A stretch of DNA of 64,000 nucleotides from Actinoallomurus sp963799975 (GTDB taxonomy: Bacteria > Actinomycetota > Actinomycetes > Streptosporangiales > Streptosporangiaceae), in the NCBI GenBank assembly GCA_963799975.1, contig CAWCZF010000006.1:372001-436000 (forward strand), in the 5' to 3' direction. The position numbers were made by a program, and so were the translations under genes. Shown here piece by piece: positions 41,287 through 51,100 of this stretch. Within the stretch, counting starts at the first letter, position 1, and the number at the start of each line of letters is the position of its first letter. The notes under the pieces were generated by a model that had not been told where the DNA came from, searched no databases, and saw nothing but the letters and a program-made list of their open reading frames with translations.

Positions 41287-42083
41287 CCGCGCCCACCTCC
41301 GATCTCACCGGCTGGCGGCCGACGCCGTTCAGCGCGGCCGGCCTCACCCACGACGTGTACGAGAAGGGCGAGGGCCCCGGCGTCGTGCTCGTGCCGGAGA
41401 TCCCCGGCATCTCACCCGAGGTGCTCGGCCTGGCCGACCATCTCGTGGAGCAGGGGTACACGGTGGCGATGCCGTCGCTGTTCGGCACGCCGGGCCGCGC
41501 GCTCTCCGCCGGGTACGCGGCCGGGGTGTTCGCCCGATTGTGCGTCTCCTCGGAGTTTCGCGCGTTCGCCCTGGGCGCGCGCCGCCCGGTCGCCGACTAC
41601 CTGCGCGCCCTCGCCCGCGACCTCGCCTCGCGTACGCCCGGCCCGGGCGTCGGCGTCATCGGGATGTGCTTCACCGGCGGGTTCGCGCTGGCGGCGGCGG
41701 TGGACGACGTGGTGCTCGCCCCGGTGATGAGCCAGCCGTCGGTGCCGTTCGCGGCGGGCTCGGCCCGCCGGCGCGACCCCGGGGTGTCGCCGGAGGAGCT
41801 CGCCACGATCGTGGACCGTACGCGGTCCGGGCTGTGCGTGCTCGGCCTGCGCTTCAGCGGCGACCGCGGCTGCCCGCCCGACCGGTTCGCCACCCTGCGC
41901 GAAAAGCTCGGCGACGCCTTCGAGGTGATCGAACTCGACTCCTCCAAGGGCAACGCCGCCGGGTTCGGCCGTACCGCGCACTCCGTGCTGACCGCCGAGG
42001 TGCGCGAGGAACCGGGCCACCCTGCCCTCGCCGCGCGCGACCGCATGGTGGAGTTCCTGCGCGAACGGCTCACCGCGAGTTGA
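41283..42083 (+). CDS. Dienelactone-hydrolase-family protein
   Basis: A GTG at 41283 overlaps the previous stop. The 266-residue alpha/beta hydrolase shows GPGVVLVPEIPGISPEVLGLADHLVEQGYTVAMPSLFG, the nucleophile elbow GVIGMCFTGGFALA with Cys, the acid region LRFSGDRGCPPDRF and the His in RTAHSVLT. Cys as nucleophile fits dienelactone hydrolases, which open lactones; the natural substrate is unknown. It is translationally coupled to the F420-type nitroreductase gene, so the two may act in sequence on a xenobiotic or secondary metabolite. Its 3' end overlaps the convergent gene by 14 nt. Confidence 0.8.
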   Translation: MTAPTSDLTGWRPTPFSAAGLTHDVYEKGEGPGVVLVPEIPGISPEVLGLADHLVEQGYTVAMPSLFGTPGRALSAGYAAGVFARLCVSSEFRAFALGARRPVADYLRALARDLASRTPGPGVGVIGMCFTGGFALAAAVDDVVLAPVMSQPSVPFAAGSARRRDPGVSPEELATIVDRTRSGLCVLGLRFSGDRGCPPDRFATLREKLGDAFEVIELDSSKGNAAGFGRTAHSVLTAEVREEPGHPALAARDRMVEFLRERLTAS

Positions 42084-42666
42084 CCGGGCCCGTCGGCGCG
42101 GCGCCGACCTCGGGCGACGCCGGTGAGACCGCCTGGAGCAGCCCCCACACGAAGTGCGCGACGTACGCGTCGCCCTGGGCGGTGAAGGACACCTGCCAGC
42201 GGCTCGGCAGCGTGTCGGCGTGGTGTTCGGCGGGCGCGAACCGCTCGGCCACGTCTCCGACCACGCACGACCAGGGCGTGAGGTCCTCGACGCCGTCGAG
42301 TCGCGGTGCGGGCTGGTCGCCGGGCCGTACGAGCCATTCGTGCAGCACCGTGCCGTCCGGCCCGATCAGCGCCTCGAACCGCAGGTCGGGCCACAGCGAC
42401 AGGGGCCACCAGTCCGAACGGCAGACCACCGCGCCCAGCCGCCGGTCCGCTCCGCCGGCCGGTGGCCCGAGGACCGTGCGCAGCCGCCGCTCGCCGCCGG
42501 GGAACCGCCGCGACCGCAGGATCCGCTGCCACCGGGCGTTCACCTCCCGCATCTCGGTGCGGGAGGAGCCGAGTTCGCGCATCGCGGCGGCGACGAGATC
42601 GGGCTGGTAGTCGGCCATGCGCCGGAGCAGGACCAACTGGAACTCACGCCTCGCGAACCCCTTCAT
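42070..42666 (-). CDS. Hypothetical protein, no recognised domain
   Basis: I take the ATG at 42666 (MKGFARREFQLVLLRRMADYQ), giving about 198 residues; the frame is open to 42687. The sequence is well behaved (codon positions GC-rich, few low-complexity runs) with MREVNARWQRILRSRRFPGGERR, VVCRSDWWPLSLWPDLRFEALIG and SRWQVSFTAQGDAYVAHFVWGLLQAV. I do not recognise a family. There is no signal peptide or membrane helix. Overlap with the convergent hydrolase gene at the 3' end is minor. Confidence 0.55.
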   Translation of the reverse strand: MKGFARREFQLVLLRRMADYQPDLVAAAMRELGSSRTEMREVNARWQRILRSRRFPGGERRLRTVLGPPAGGADRRLGAVVCRSDWWPLSLWPDLRFEALIGPDGTVLHEWLVRPGDQPAPRLDGVEDLTPWSCVVGDVAERFAPAEHHADTLPSRWQVSFTAQGDAYVAHFVWGLLQAVSPASPEVGAAPTGPVNSR

Positions 42667-42779
42667 GACCCCGAATCCAACCACCACGCCCGGCGCGTAC
42701 GGTCGCGGATGGCCGGCGTCGAGGCGTTGACCTGCGGCTGCGTATTCTGTTCGGCACGTAGGCGATCTATCGTGAGGGC

Positions 42780-43988
42780 ATGTCGAAGTCGCGGGTGCTG
42801 GAGGTCGCCGGGCGTGAGGTGACGGTCACCAATCCGGACAAGATGGTCTTCGCGTCCGGCGGCCACACCAAGCTGGACCTGGTGAACTACTACCTCGCGG
42901 TCGCCGACGGGGCGCTGCGCGGTGTCGCGGGCCGGCCGATGATCCTCAAGCGCTTCGTCAAGGGGATCGGCGAGGAGGCGTTCTTCCAGAAGCGCGCGCC
43001 GGAGAAGCGGCCGGACTGGATCGAGGTGGCGCGGCTCCAGTACGCCTCGGGGCGGTCGGCCGACGAGGTCGTCGTACGCGACGCGGCGGACCTCGCCTGG
43101 GTGGTGAACCTCGGTTGCGTCGACCTCAACCCCCACCCCGTGCTCGCCGAGGACCTCGACCACCCCGACGAGCTGCGCATCGACCTGGACCCGGTGCCCG
43201 GCGTCGCCTGGGGGCAGATCGTCGAGGTCGCCCTCGTGGCCAAGGGCGTGCTGGAGGACCACGGGCTGACGGCCTGGCCGAAGACCTCGGGCTCGCGCGG
43301 GTTCCACATCTACGCGCGCATCGACCCGGACTGGGCCTACCGCGACGTGCGCCTGGCGGCCGAGACCGTCGCGCGCGAGGTGGAGAACCGCGCACCCGAC
43401 CTGGCCACCAGCCGCTGGTGGAAGGAGGAGCGGCAGGGCGTGTTCGTGGACTTCAACCAGAACGCCAAGGACCGTACGATCGCCTCCGCCTACTCGGTGC
43501 GGCCGACCGAGGACGCACGCGTCTCCACCCCGCTCGCCTGGGACGAGGTGCCCGGTTGCCGCCCGGAGGAGTTCACGCTCGCGGCCGTACTAGAGCGCTT
43601 CGCCGCGATCGGGGACCCCTGGGCCGGCATCGAGGGCACGTACGGCTCCCTCGAACCCCTGCTGGAGCTGGCCGAACGCCTCGGCCCGGCGGAGAAACCG
43701 CCGAAGGGCAGCGGCGGCCGCGTGCAGACGATGCCGCTCATCGAGATCGCCCGCACCAAGACCAAGGACGAGGCGCTGGCGGCCCTGGAGCGCTGGAAGT
43801 CGCGGCATCCCGGAGTCGTGAGCCGGCTGGAACCGGCCGACATCCTGACGGACGGGATGCGGGGGCGCAGCTCGGTCTGGTACCGGATCCGGATCAACCT
43901 CCAGCACGTGCCCGACGCGGACCGCCCTCCGCAGGAGCCGCTGGAGGCCGACTACGACCCGTGGGCGAGCGAACGGGGAGACGCGTGA
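42780..43988 (+). CDS. Stand-alone LigD-type primase-polymerase
   Basis: The 402-residue protein begins MSKSRVLEVAGREVTVTNPDKMVF. It contains the archaeo-eukaryotic-primase-type catalytic core of LigD polymerases: FFQKRAPEKRPDWIEVARL, VNLGCVDLNPHPVLAEDLDHPDELRIDLDPVPG (metal-binding Asp pair DLD), TSGSRGFHIYARI and FVDFNQNAKDRTIASAYSVR. Such enzymes fill gaps with ribonucleotides during Ku-dependent end joining. The ligase and nuclease modules of fused LigD are absent, and no Ku gene is in the window, so this is one of the separate Pol paralogues common in actinomycetes. The stop overlaps the start of the following gene. Confidence 0.9.
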   Translation: MSKSRVLEVAGREVTVTNPDKMVFASGGHTKLDLVNYYLAVADGALRGVAGRPMILKRFVKGIGEEAFFQKRAPEKRPDWIEVARLQYASGRSADEVVVRDAADLAWVVNLGCVDLNPHPVLAEDLDHPDELRIDLDPVPGVAWGQIVEVALVAKGVLEDHGLTAWPKTSGSRGFHIYARIDPDWAYRDVRLAAETVAREVENRAPDLATSRWWKEERQGVFVDFNQNAKDRTIASAYSVRPTEDARVSTPLAWDEVPGCRPEEFTLAAVLERFAAIGDPWAGIEGTYGSLEPLLELAERLGPAEKPPKGSGGRVQTMPLIEIARTKTKDEALAALERWKSRHPGVVSRLEPADILTDGMRGRSSVWYRIRINLQHVPDADRPPQEPLEADYDPWASERGDA

Positions 43989-44961
43989 CCGGCGACGGCA
44001 CGCTGGCGGTCGGCGCGGGGCGGCCTCCCGCGGAGCGGCACGCGCCGTCGCTGCCCGGCCCGGTGTTCGCCGGGCACTACCACCTCCCCGGCGACGCGGA
44101 CGGGCCCTACACGTACGGACGGGACCAGAACCCGACCTGGACCCAGTTGGAGCGCGCGCTCGCCGAGCTGGAGTCGGCCGATCCCAGCGTCGAGGCCGTG
44201 ACGTTCTCCTCGGGCATGGCCGCGGTGTCGGCGGTCCTGTTCGCGCACGTACGCGCGGGGGACGTCGTCGTCCTGCCGTCGGACGCCTACCAGGTCACGC
44301 GGCGGCTGCGCGAGCGCCTGGAGTCCTACGGCGCCCGCGTACGGCTGGCGCCGACGGCGGGTGACGGGCAGCTCGCGGCACTGGACGGCGCACGCCTCGT
44401 GTGGCTGGAGACCCCGTCCAACCCGGGCCTGGACGTGTGCGACATCCGCCGCCTGGCCACCGCCGCACACGCCGCGAACGCGCTGGTCGCCGTGGACAAC
44501 ACGCTCGCCACGCCACTCGGCCAGCGGCCGCTCGACCTGGGCGCCGACTTCTCCGTGGCCAGCGACACCAAGGCGCTGACGGGCCACGGCGATCTCGTCC
44601 TGGGCCACGTCGCCGTACGCGACGCCGGACTCGCCGCCGAGACACGCCTGTGGCGCAAGACGGTCGGCGCCGTACCCGGACCGATGGAGGCGTGGCTGGC
44701 ACACCGCTCGCTGGCGACGCTTCACCTGCGGCTGGACCGGCAGGCCGCCAACGCCCTGGCGCTGGCCGACGCCCTCGCCGCGCGCCCGGAGGTGCGGGGC
44801 CTGCGCTTCCCCGGCCGCCCCGGCGACCCGGGCCACGAGGTCGCGGCGCGGCAGATGCGCCAGTTCGGCTGCGTGCGGGTTTCATCCGCTTCTCCACAGG
44901 GGTCGAAGACACCCCCGACCTGCTCGCGGACGTGCTTCAGGCCCTCGACACCGCCACCTGA
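43985..44961 (+). pseudogene. Cystathionine gamma-lyase/synthase-like gene with internal deletion
   Basis: A GTG at 43985 overlaps the polymerase stop. The product follows the Cys/Met-metabolism PLP family: TYGRDQNPTWTQLERALAELE, FSSGMAAVSAVLFAHV, YQVTRRLRERLESYGARV, ETPSNPGLDVCDI, VAVDNTLATPLGQRPLDLGAD and the PLP Lys in VASDTKALTGHGD. It continues to QMRQFGCV at about 44874. There the frame turns to nonsense (running to 44998), while the next frame gives GFIRFSTGVEDTPDLLADVLQAL and stops at 44961. The roughly 50-60 residues normally between these two blocks are missing. The lost region holds substrate-binding residues, so the gene is probably dead. Confidence 0.8.
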
Positions 44962-45107
44962 CCGGGCCGGTAGGGGGTCGGTAGGGGGACTGACGTGACC
45001 CCTGTGACGACCTAATATCGGACGCGCATCCGGTCGTTCGATCACGAGGCGCCGGCCGGTTGACGCAGCGGACGGATCTCGACACCTGCGATTACGGGGG
45101 TTGCGAC

Positions 45108-48100
45108 ATGTCGGCGGAGCCGGGCGACCGCATGGTCGAGGCGCTGCGCGCCGCGCTCAAGGAGTCCGAGGGGCTGCGGCGGCAGAACCGGCGGCTCGTC
45201 GCGGCGGCTCGCGAGCCGATCGCGATCGTGGGGACGGCGTGTCGCTTCCCCGGCGGAGTGGACTCGCCGGCGGCACTGTGGCGGCTGGTCGCCGACGGGT
45301 CGGACGCGATCGGAGCGTTCCCGGCCGACCGCGGGTGGGACGTGGAGGGGCTGTACGACCCGGATCCGGACGCGCCGGGAAAGACCTACTCGCGCGAAGG
45401 CGGGTTCCTCTATGACGCGGGGGAGTTCGACGCGGGGTTCTTCGGCGTCTCCCCGCGTGAGGCGCTGGCGATGGATCCGCAGCAGCGGCTGTTGCTCGAA
45501 TGCGCCTGGGAGGCGTTCGAGTCCGCGGGCATCCCCGCCGAGCGGGTGCGCGGCACGCGTACGGGCGTGTTCGCCGGGGTGATGAGTGAGGACTACGGTG
45601 CTTCGGCCCCGTACGGGAGTGGCGGGGACGGCTTCCGGCTGACCGGGCGGGCGACCAGTGTCGCATCCGGCCGCGTCTCCTACGTCTTCGGCCTGGAGGG
45701 GCCCGCCGTCTCGGTGGACACGGCGTGTTCGTCGTCGCTGGTGGCGTTGCATCTGGCGGTGCAGTCGCTGCGGCGCGGCGAGTGCGCGCTGGCGCTCGCC
45801 GGCGGGGCGACGGTCATGGCGACTCCCGGCCTGTTCGTGGAGTTCTCCCGGCAGCGCGGCATGGCCGCCGACGGGCGTTGCAAGTCGTTCGCGGCCGGTG
45901 CGGACGGGACCGGGTGGTCCGAAGGAGCCGGCTGGTTACTCGTGGAGCGCCTCTCGGACGCGCGGCGGCTGGGGCATCGGGTGCTGGCGCTCGTGCGTGG
46001 CAGTGCGGTGAATCAGGACGGTGCGTCGAACGGGTTGACGGCGCCGAACGGGCCGTCGCAGGAGCGGGTGATCCGTGCGGCGCTGGCGGACGCGGGGCTT
46101 TCTCCGGCCGATGTGGACGTGGTGGAGGCGCATGGCACGGGGACGTCGTTGGGTGATCCGATCGAGGCGGGTGCGTTGCTGGCGACGTACGGGGCGGAGC
46201 GGGATCGGCCGTTGTTGCTGGGGTCGATCAAGTCCAACATCGGGCACGCTCAGGCCGCCGCCGGGGTGGCCGGGCTGATCAAGGTCGTCGAGGCCCTTCG
46301 GCACGAGATGCTGCCGCGCACGCTGCACGCGGGTGAGCCGTCGCCGCACGTGGACTGGTCCTCGGGCGCGGTGGAGCTGTTGTCGGACGCGGTGGCGTGG
46401 CCGCGAGGCGCGCGGGTCCGGCGCGCGGGCGTCTCGTCGTTCGGGATCAGCGGCACCAACGCCCACATCGTCATCGAGGAACCGCCGGACGGGGAACGTG
46501 CCACCCCCGAGCCCGCCGCACTGCCCGGCGCGGTGGTCCCGCTCTCGGCGGCCGGGCCCGTGGCGCTGCGCGCACTGGCGTCGCGGCTGGGCGCGGTCCC
46601 CGACGTCGCGGACGCCGGGTACTCCCTGGCCACCGGGCGTACGGTCCTCGGCCATCGTGCCGTGGTGGTCGGTGACGTGGCGGCCGGTCTGGCGGCGTTG
46701 GCGGCGGGGGAGTCCGCGCCGGGCGTGGTGTCGGGTGTGGCGGGGGACGTCGGCCGTACCGTGTTCGTCTTCCCCGGTCAGGGGTCGCAGTGGCCGGGCA
46801 TGGCGGCGGGACTGCTGGACGCCTCGCCGGTCTTTCGCGACCGGCTGGCCGAGTGCGAGGCGGCGCTGGCCGCGCACACGGACTGGTCCCTGCGGGACGC
46901 GGTTCGTAACGGTACGGGGCTGGATCGGGTGGAGGTGGTGCAGCCCGCGCTGTTCGCGGTGATGGTGGCGTTGGCGGAGTTGTGGAAGTCGTTCGGGGTC
47001 CGGCCGGACGCGGTGGTGGGTCATTCGCAGGGGGAGATCGCGGCGGCGTGCGTGGCCGGGGTGTTGTCTCTGGAGGACGCGGCACGTGTCGTGGCGGTGC
47101 GGTCGCGGGCCCTGCGTGAGCTGTCCGGCACGGGGGCGATGGCCTCGGTCGGGTTGCCGGCGGCCGGGGAGTGGTTGCCGGCGGGGGTGGAGATCGCCGC
47201 GGTGAACGGTCCGTCGTCGGTGGTGGTCTCGGGTGCGCCGGACGCGGTGCGGGCGCTGGTGGCCCGGTGTGAGGCGGATGGCGTACGTGCGCGGATGGTG
47301 CCGGTGGACTACGCGTCGCACTGCGCGCACGTCGAGCCGCTACGGGACGGGTTGCTCGCGGCGCTGGGCGAAGTCCGGCCTTCCGCGGGTGATGTGCCGC
47401 TGTATTCCACGGTCACGGGCCGGGTGCTCGACGGCGGTGAGCTGGACGCGTCGTACTGGTTCGGCAATCTGCGGGAGCCGGTGCGGTTCGAGGAGGCGAC
47501 GCGCGCGCTGCTGGCGGATGGTCATGGGGCGTTCGTGGAGTGCAGTCCGCATCCGGTTTTGACGTACGGGATCGAGCAGACCGCGGACGACGCCGGGCAC
47601 GCTCTGGTGACGGGGTCGCTGCGGCGCGACGAGGGCGGCGCGGAGGACTTCCTGCGGTCGGTGGCGCAGGCGTTCGTCAAGGGGTTGACCGTTGACTGGA
47701 CCGCTGCCTTCGACGAAGCACGCACCGTCGAGCTGCCCACCTATCCCTTCCAGCGCCGCAGGTACTGGCTGTCCGGCGCGTCCGAGGCCGGTACGGGCGG
47801 CCATCCCCTGGCCGGAGCCACCGTGGAGCTGGCCGGCGGCGGCTGCGTGCTCACGGGACGCGTGTCGCTGGGCGACCGGCCATGGCTGGCCGACCACACT
47901 GTTCTCGGCCGCCCGGTGCTCCCCGGCGCGGCCTGGGTCGAGATGGCGCTGCGGGCCGCCGCCGAGACCGGCTGCCCCACTGTGGCCGAGCTCGTCGTGG
48001 AGACACCGCTCGTCCTCGTCCAGGAACCCACTGAGGTGCAGATCCGCGTCGCCGAGCCGGACGAGTCCGGCCGCCGCACCCTCGGCATGTACGCCCGCCG

Positions 48101-51100
48101 GGGCGCGGGTGACTGGACCCGCCACGCCGGGGGACTCCTCTCCACGGAGGAGGCGGACCAGGGCACGGCCCCGACCTGGCCGCCGCCACAGGGGGCCGAG
48201 GAACTGTCCGCCGACGCGACCTATGACCGGCTGGCCGCCGGGGGCCTGGAGTACGGACCGGCCTTCAGCGGGCTCCGCGCCCTGTGGCGGCACGGCGAGG
48301 ACGTCTTCGCCGAGGTCGCACTGGAGGAGGGCGCCGAGACCGCGGGGTTCGGCATCCATCCCGCCCTGCTCGACGCCGCACTGCACGCCGCCGGGCACGT
48401 CCTGCCCGCCAAGGAGACCGCGGCGACCCGGCTCCCGTTCTCCTGGGAGGGCGTCTCGCTCGCCGCGACCGGCGCCACCGCGCTGCGCGTACGCCTGTCG
48501 CCGGCCGGCGAGGACGGGCTGCGGATCCTCGCGACCGGCGACGACGGCCAGCCGGTCGTGTCGGTCGAGCGGCTGGCCCTGCGGGCCGTACCGGCGGGCG
48601 CGCTGGACGCGACGGAGCGGCCTACCGACCTCTACGACATCGCGTGGGTCGAGACCGACGAGACCGGCGAGCCCGCCGCGGACGTGCGGATGGCGATGCT
48701 CGGCGCGGACACGTACGGCTGGGCCGCCGGGCGCGACGCGGCACACGGCACGGACCTGGCCGATCTGTACGGCGAGGGGCACGCGCTGGACGTCGTGACC
48801 GTCGTCTGCGCGGCCGGGACCGGCGCGGAGGCCGCGCACCGCGCCACCGCCTGGGCGCTCGCGCTGATCCAGGACTGGCTGGCCGACGAGCGCACCGCCG
48901 GCGGACGCCTGGTCTTCCTCGTCCCCGGCGCGACCGCGGGCGCGGAGGCCGGAGCCGCCGTCTGGGGCCTGGTGACCTCGGCCGCGGCCGAGCACCCGGG
49001 CCGGTTCGGGCTGGTCGACGTGGACGCGCCCGCCGAACCCCCGGCCGTGGACCGCGTGCTCGCGGCGCTGGCGGCGGGCGAGCCCGGAGTGCGGGTACGC
49101 GGCGACCGCGTGACCGTCCCGCGCCTGATCCGCGCCGCGACGGCCGAGCCCCCCGCGCCCTCCCTGGCGCTCGGTGACGTACCGGAGCCCGCCGCCTCCC
49201 AGGACGGCGGCATGCCGGGGCTGGCGGGGACCGTGCTCATCACCGGCGGCACCGGCACGCTCGGCGCGCTGGTGGCGCGGCACCTGGCCCGGCACGGTGC
49301 GCGGCGGCTGCTGCTGGTCGGCCGCCGGGGCGGCGAGGCACCGGGCGCGGCCGAACTGGCCGCACAGCTCGCCGAACTGGGTGCCGAGGCCACGTTCGCC
49401 GCCTGCGACGTCGGCGACCGCGCGGCCCTCGCCGGCCTCCTCGACGGGCTCGCGCTCACCGGCGTCGTGCACGCCGCCGGCGCCATCGACGACGGGCTCG
49501 TCGCCACGCTCACCCCCGAGCGGCTGGCGGCCGTCCTGCGCGGCAAGGCCGACGGGGCCTGGCACCTGCACGAGCTGACCGAGGGCCACGACCTCGGGCT
49601 GTTCGTCCTGTTCTCCTCGGCGACCGCCACCCTCGGCGCACCCGGCCAGGCCAATTACGCCGCGGCCAACGCGTTCCTCGACGCCCTCGCGCGGCGGCGG
49701 CACGCCCTGGGGCTGCCCGCCGTGTCGATCGGCTGGGGACTGTGGGAACCCGGCAGCGGCATGACCGCGCACCTGAGCGCCGCCGACCGCGCCAGGATGG
49801 CGAACGCGGGCGTCACGGCGCTGGACGCCGAACACGGGCTGCGGCTGTTCGACGCCACCGCGGGCCGTGGCGGCCACACGCTGGCGATACGCCTGGACGC
49901 CGGCGAAGAGTCGCCGCTGCTGCGAGAACTGGCACCGCGCCGCGCCGCGCGTCGTACGAAGGAGGTCTCGCTCGTACGCCGCCTGGCCGGGCTGCCGGAC
50001 GCCGACGCCGCGCGGCTGGTCCTGGACACCGTACGCGCGAGCGCCGCCGCCGTGCTCGGCCACGACTCCGGCGCGGACGTGCCCGCCGACCGGCCGTTCA
50101 CCGAACTGGGCGTCAGCTCCCTCACCGGCCTCGAACTGCGCAACCGCCTCGCCGAGGCGACCGGCCTGCGGCTGCCCGCGACTCTCGTGTTCGACTACCC
50201 GTCGGCGCGCGTGCTCGCCGGGCACCTGCGCGAGCGGCTCGGCGACGGGAAGGCGGCCGCGGCGTCCCGTCCCGTGCGTACACGCGCCACCGGGGAGCCG
50301 ATCGCGATCGTCGGCATCGGCTGCCGCTATCCGGGCGGCGTGCACGGGCCCGACGACCTCTGGGACCTGGTCGCGCGCGGCGGCGAGGGCATCGGCGGGT
50401 TCCCCGAGGACCGCGGCTGGAACACCGAGGACCTGTACGACCCGGACCCGGACCGGTCCGGCACCACCTACGCGCGCGACGGCGGCTTCCTCTACGACGC
50501 CGCCGCCTTCGACGCCGCGTTCTTCGGCGTCTCCCCGCGCGAGGCCCTGGCCATGGACCCCCAGCAGCGGCTGCTCCTGGAGACCTCCTGGGAGGCGTTC
50601 GAGCACGCGGGCATCGACCCGGTGTCCGTACGGCGGCAGCAGGTCGGCGTCTTCGCCGGGGTCATGCACCACGACTACGGCGGCCGGCTGACCGCCATCC
50701 CGGCCGAGGTCGAGGGCTATTTCGGCAGCGGCACCGCGGGCAGCGTCGCCTCCGGCCGCATCGCCTACACGCTCGGCCTCGAAGGGCCGGCGCTGACCGT
50801 GGACACCGCGTGCTCCTCCTCCCTGGTGGCCCTGCATCTGGCGGTGCAGTCGCTGCGGCGCGGCGAGTGCACGATGGCGCTCGCCGGCGGCGCGACGGTG
50901 ATGGCCACGCCGGGCGTGTTCGTGGAGTTCTCGCGGCAGCGCGGCCTGGCCGCCGACGGGCGGTGCAAGTCGTTCGCGGCGGCCGCGGACGGCACGGGCT
51001 GGGGCGAGGGCGCGGGCATGGTCCTGCTCGAACCCCTGGCCGAGGCGCGTCGCAACGGTCACCGCGTCCTCGGCCTGGTCGCCGGCACCGCGGTGAACCA

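Noticed and set aside
42780..43988. LigD polymerase considered as part of a phage-defence or mobile system
   Set aside because: It matches the ordinary chromosomal end-joining polymerase paralogue; no integrase, transposase or attachment repeats are nearby.
44962..45107. Tandem GGTAGGGGG-type repeat before PKS-A considered as SARP regulator sites
   Set aside because: Two G-rich copies are present, but they do not match a known heptamer pattern well enough and no SARP gene is in the window.
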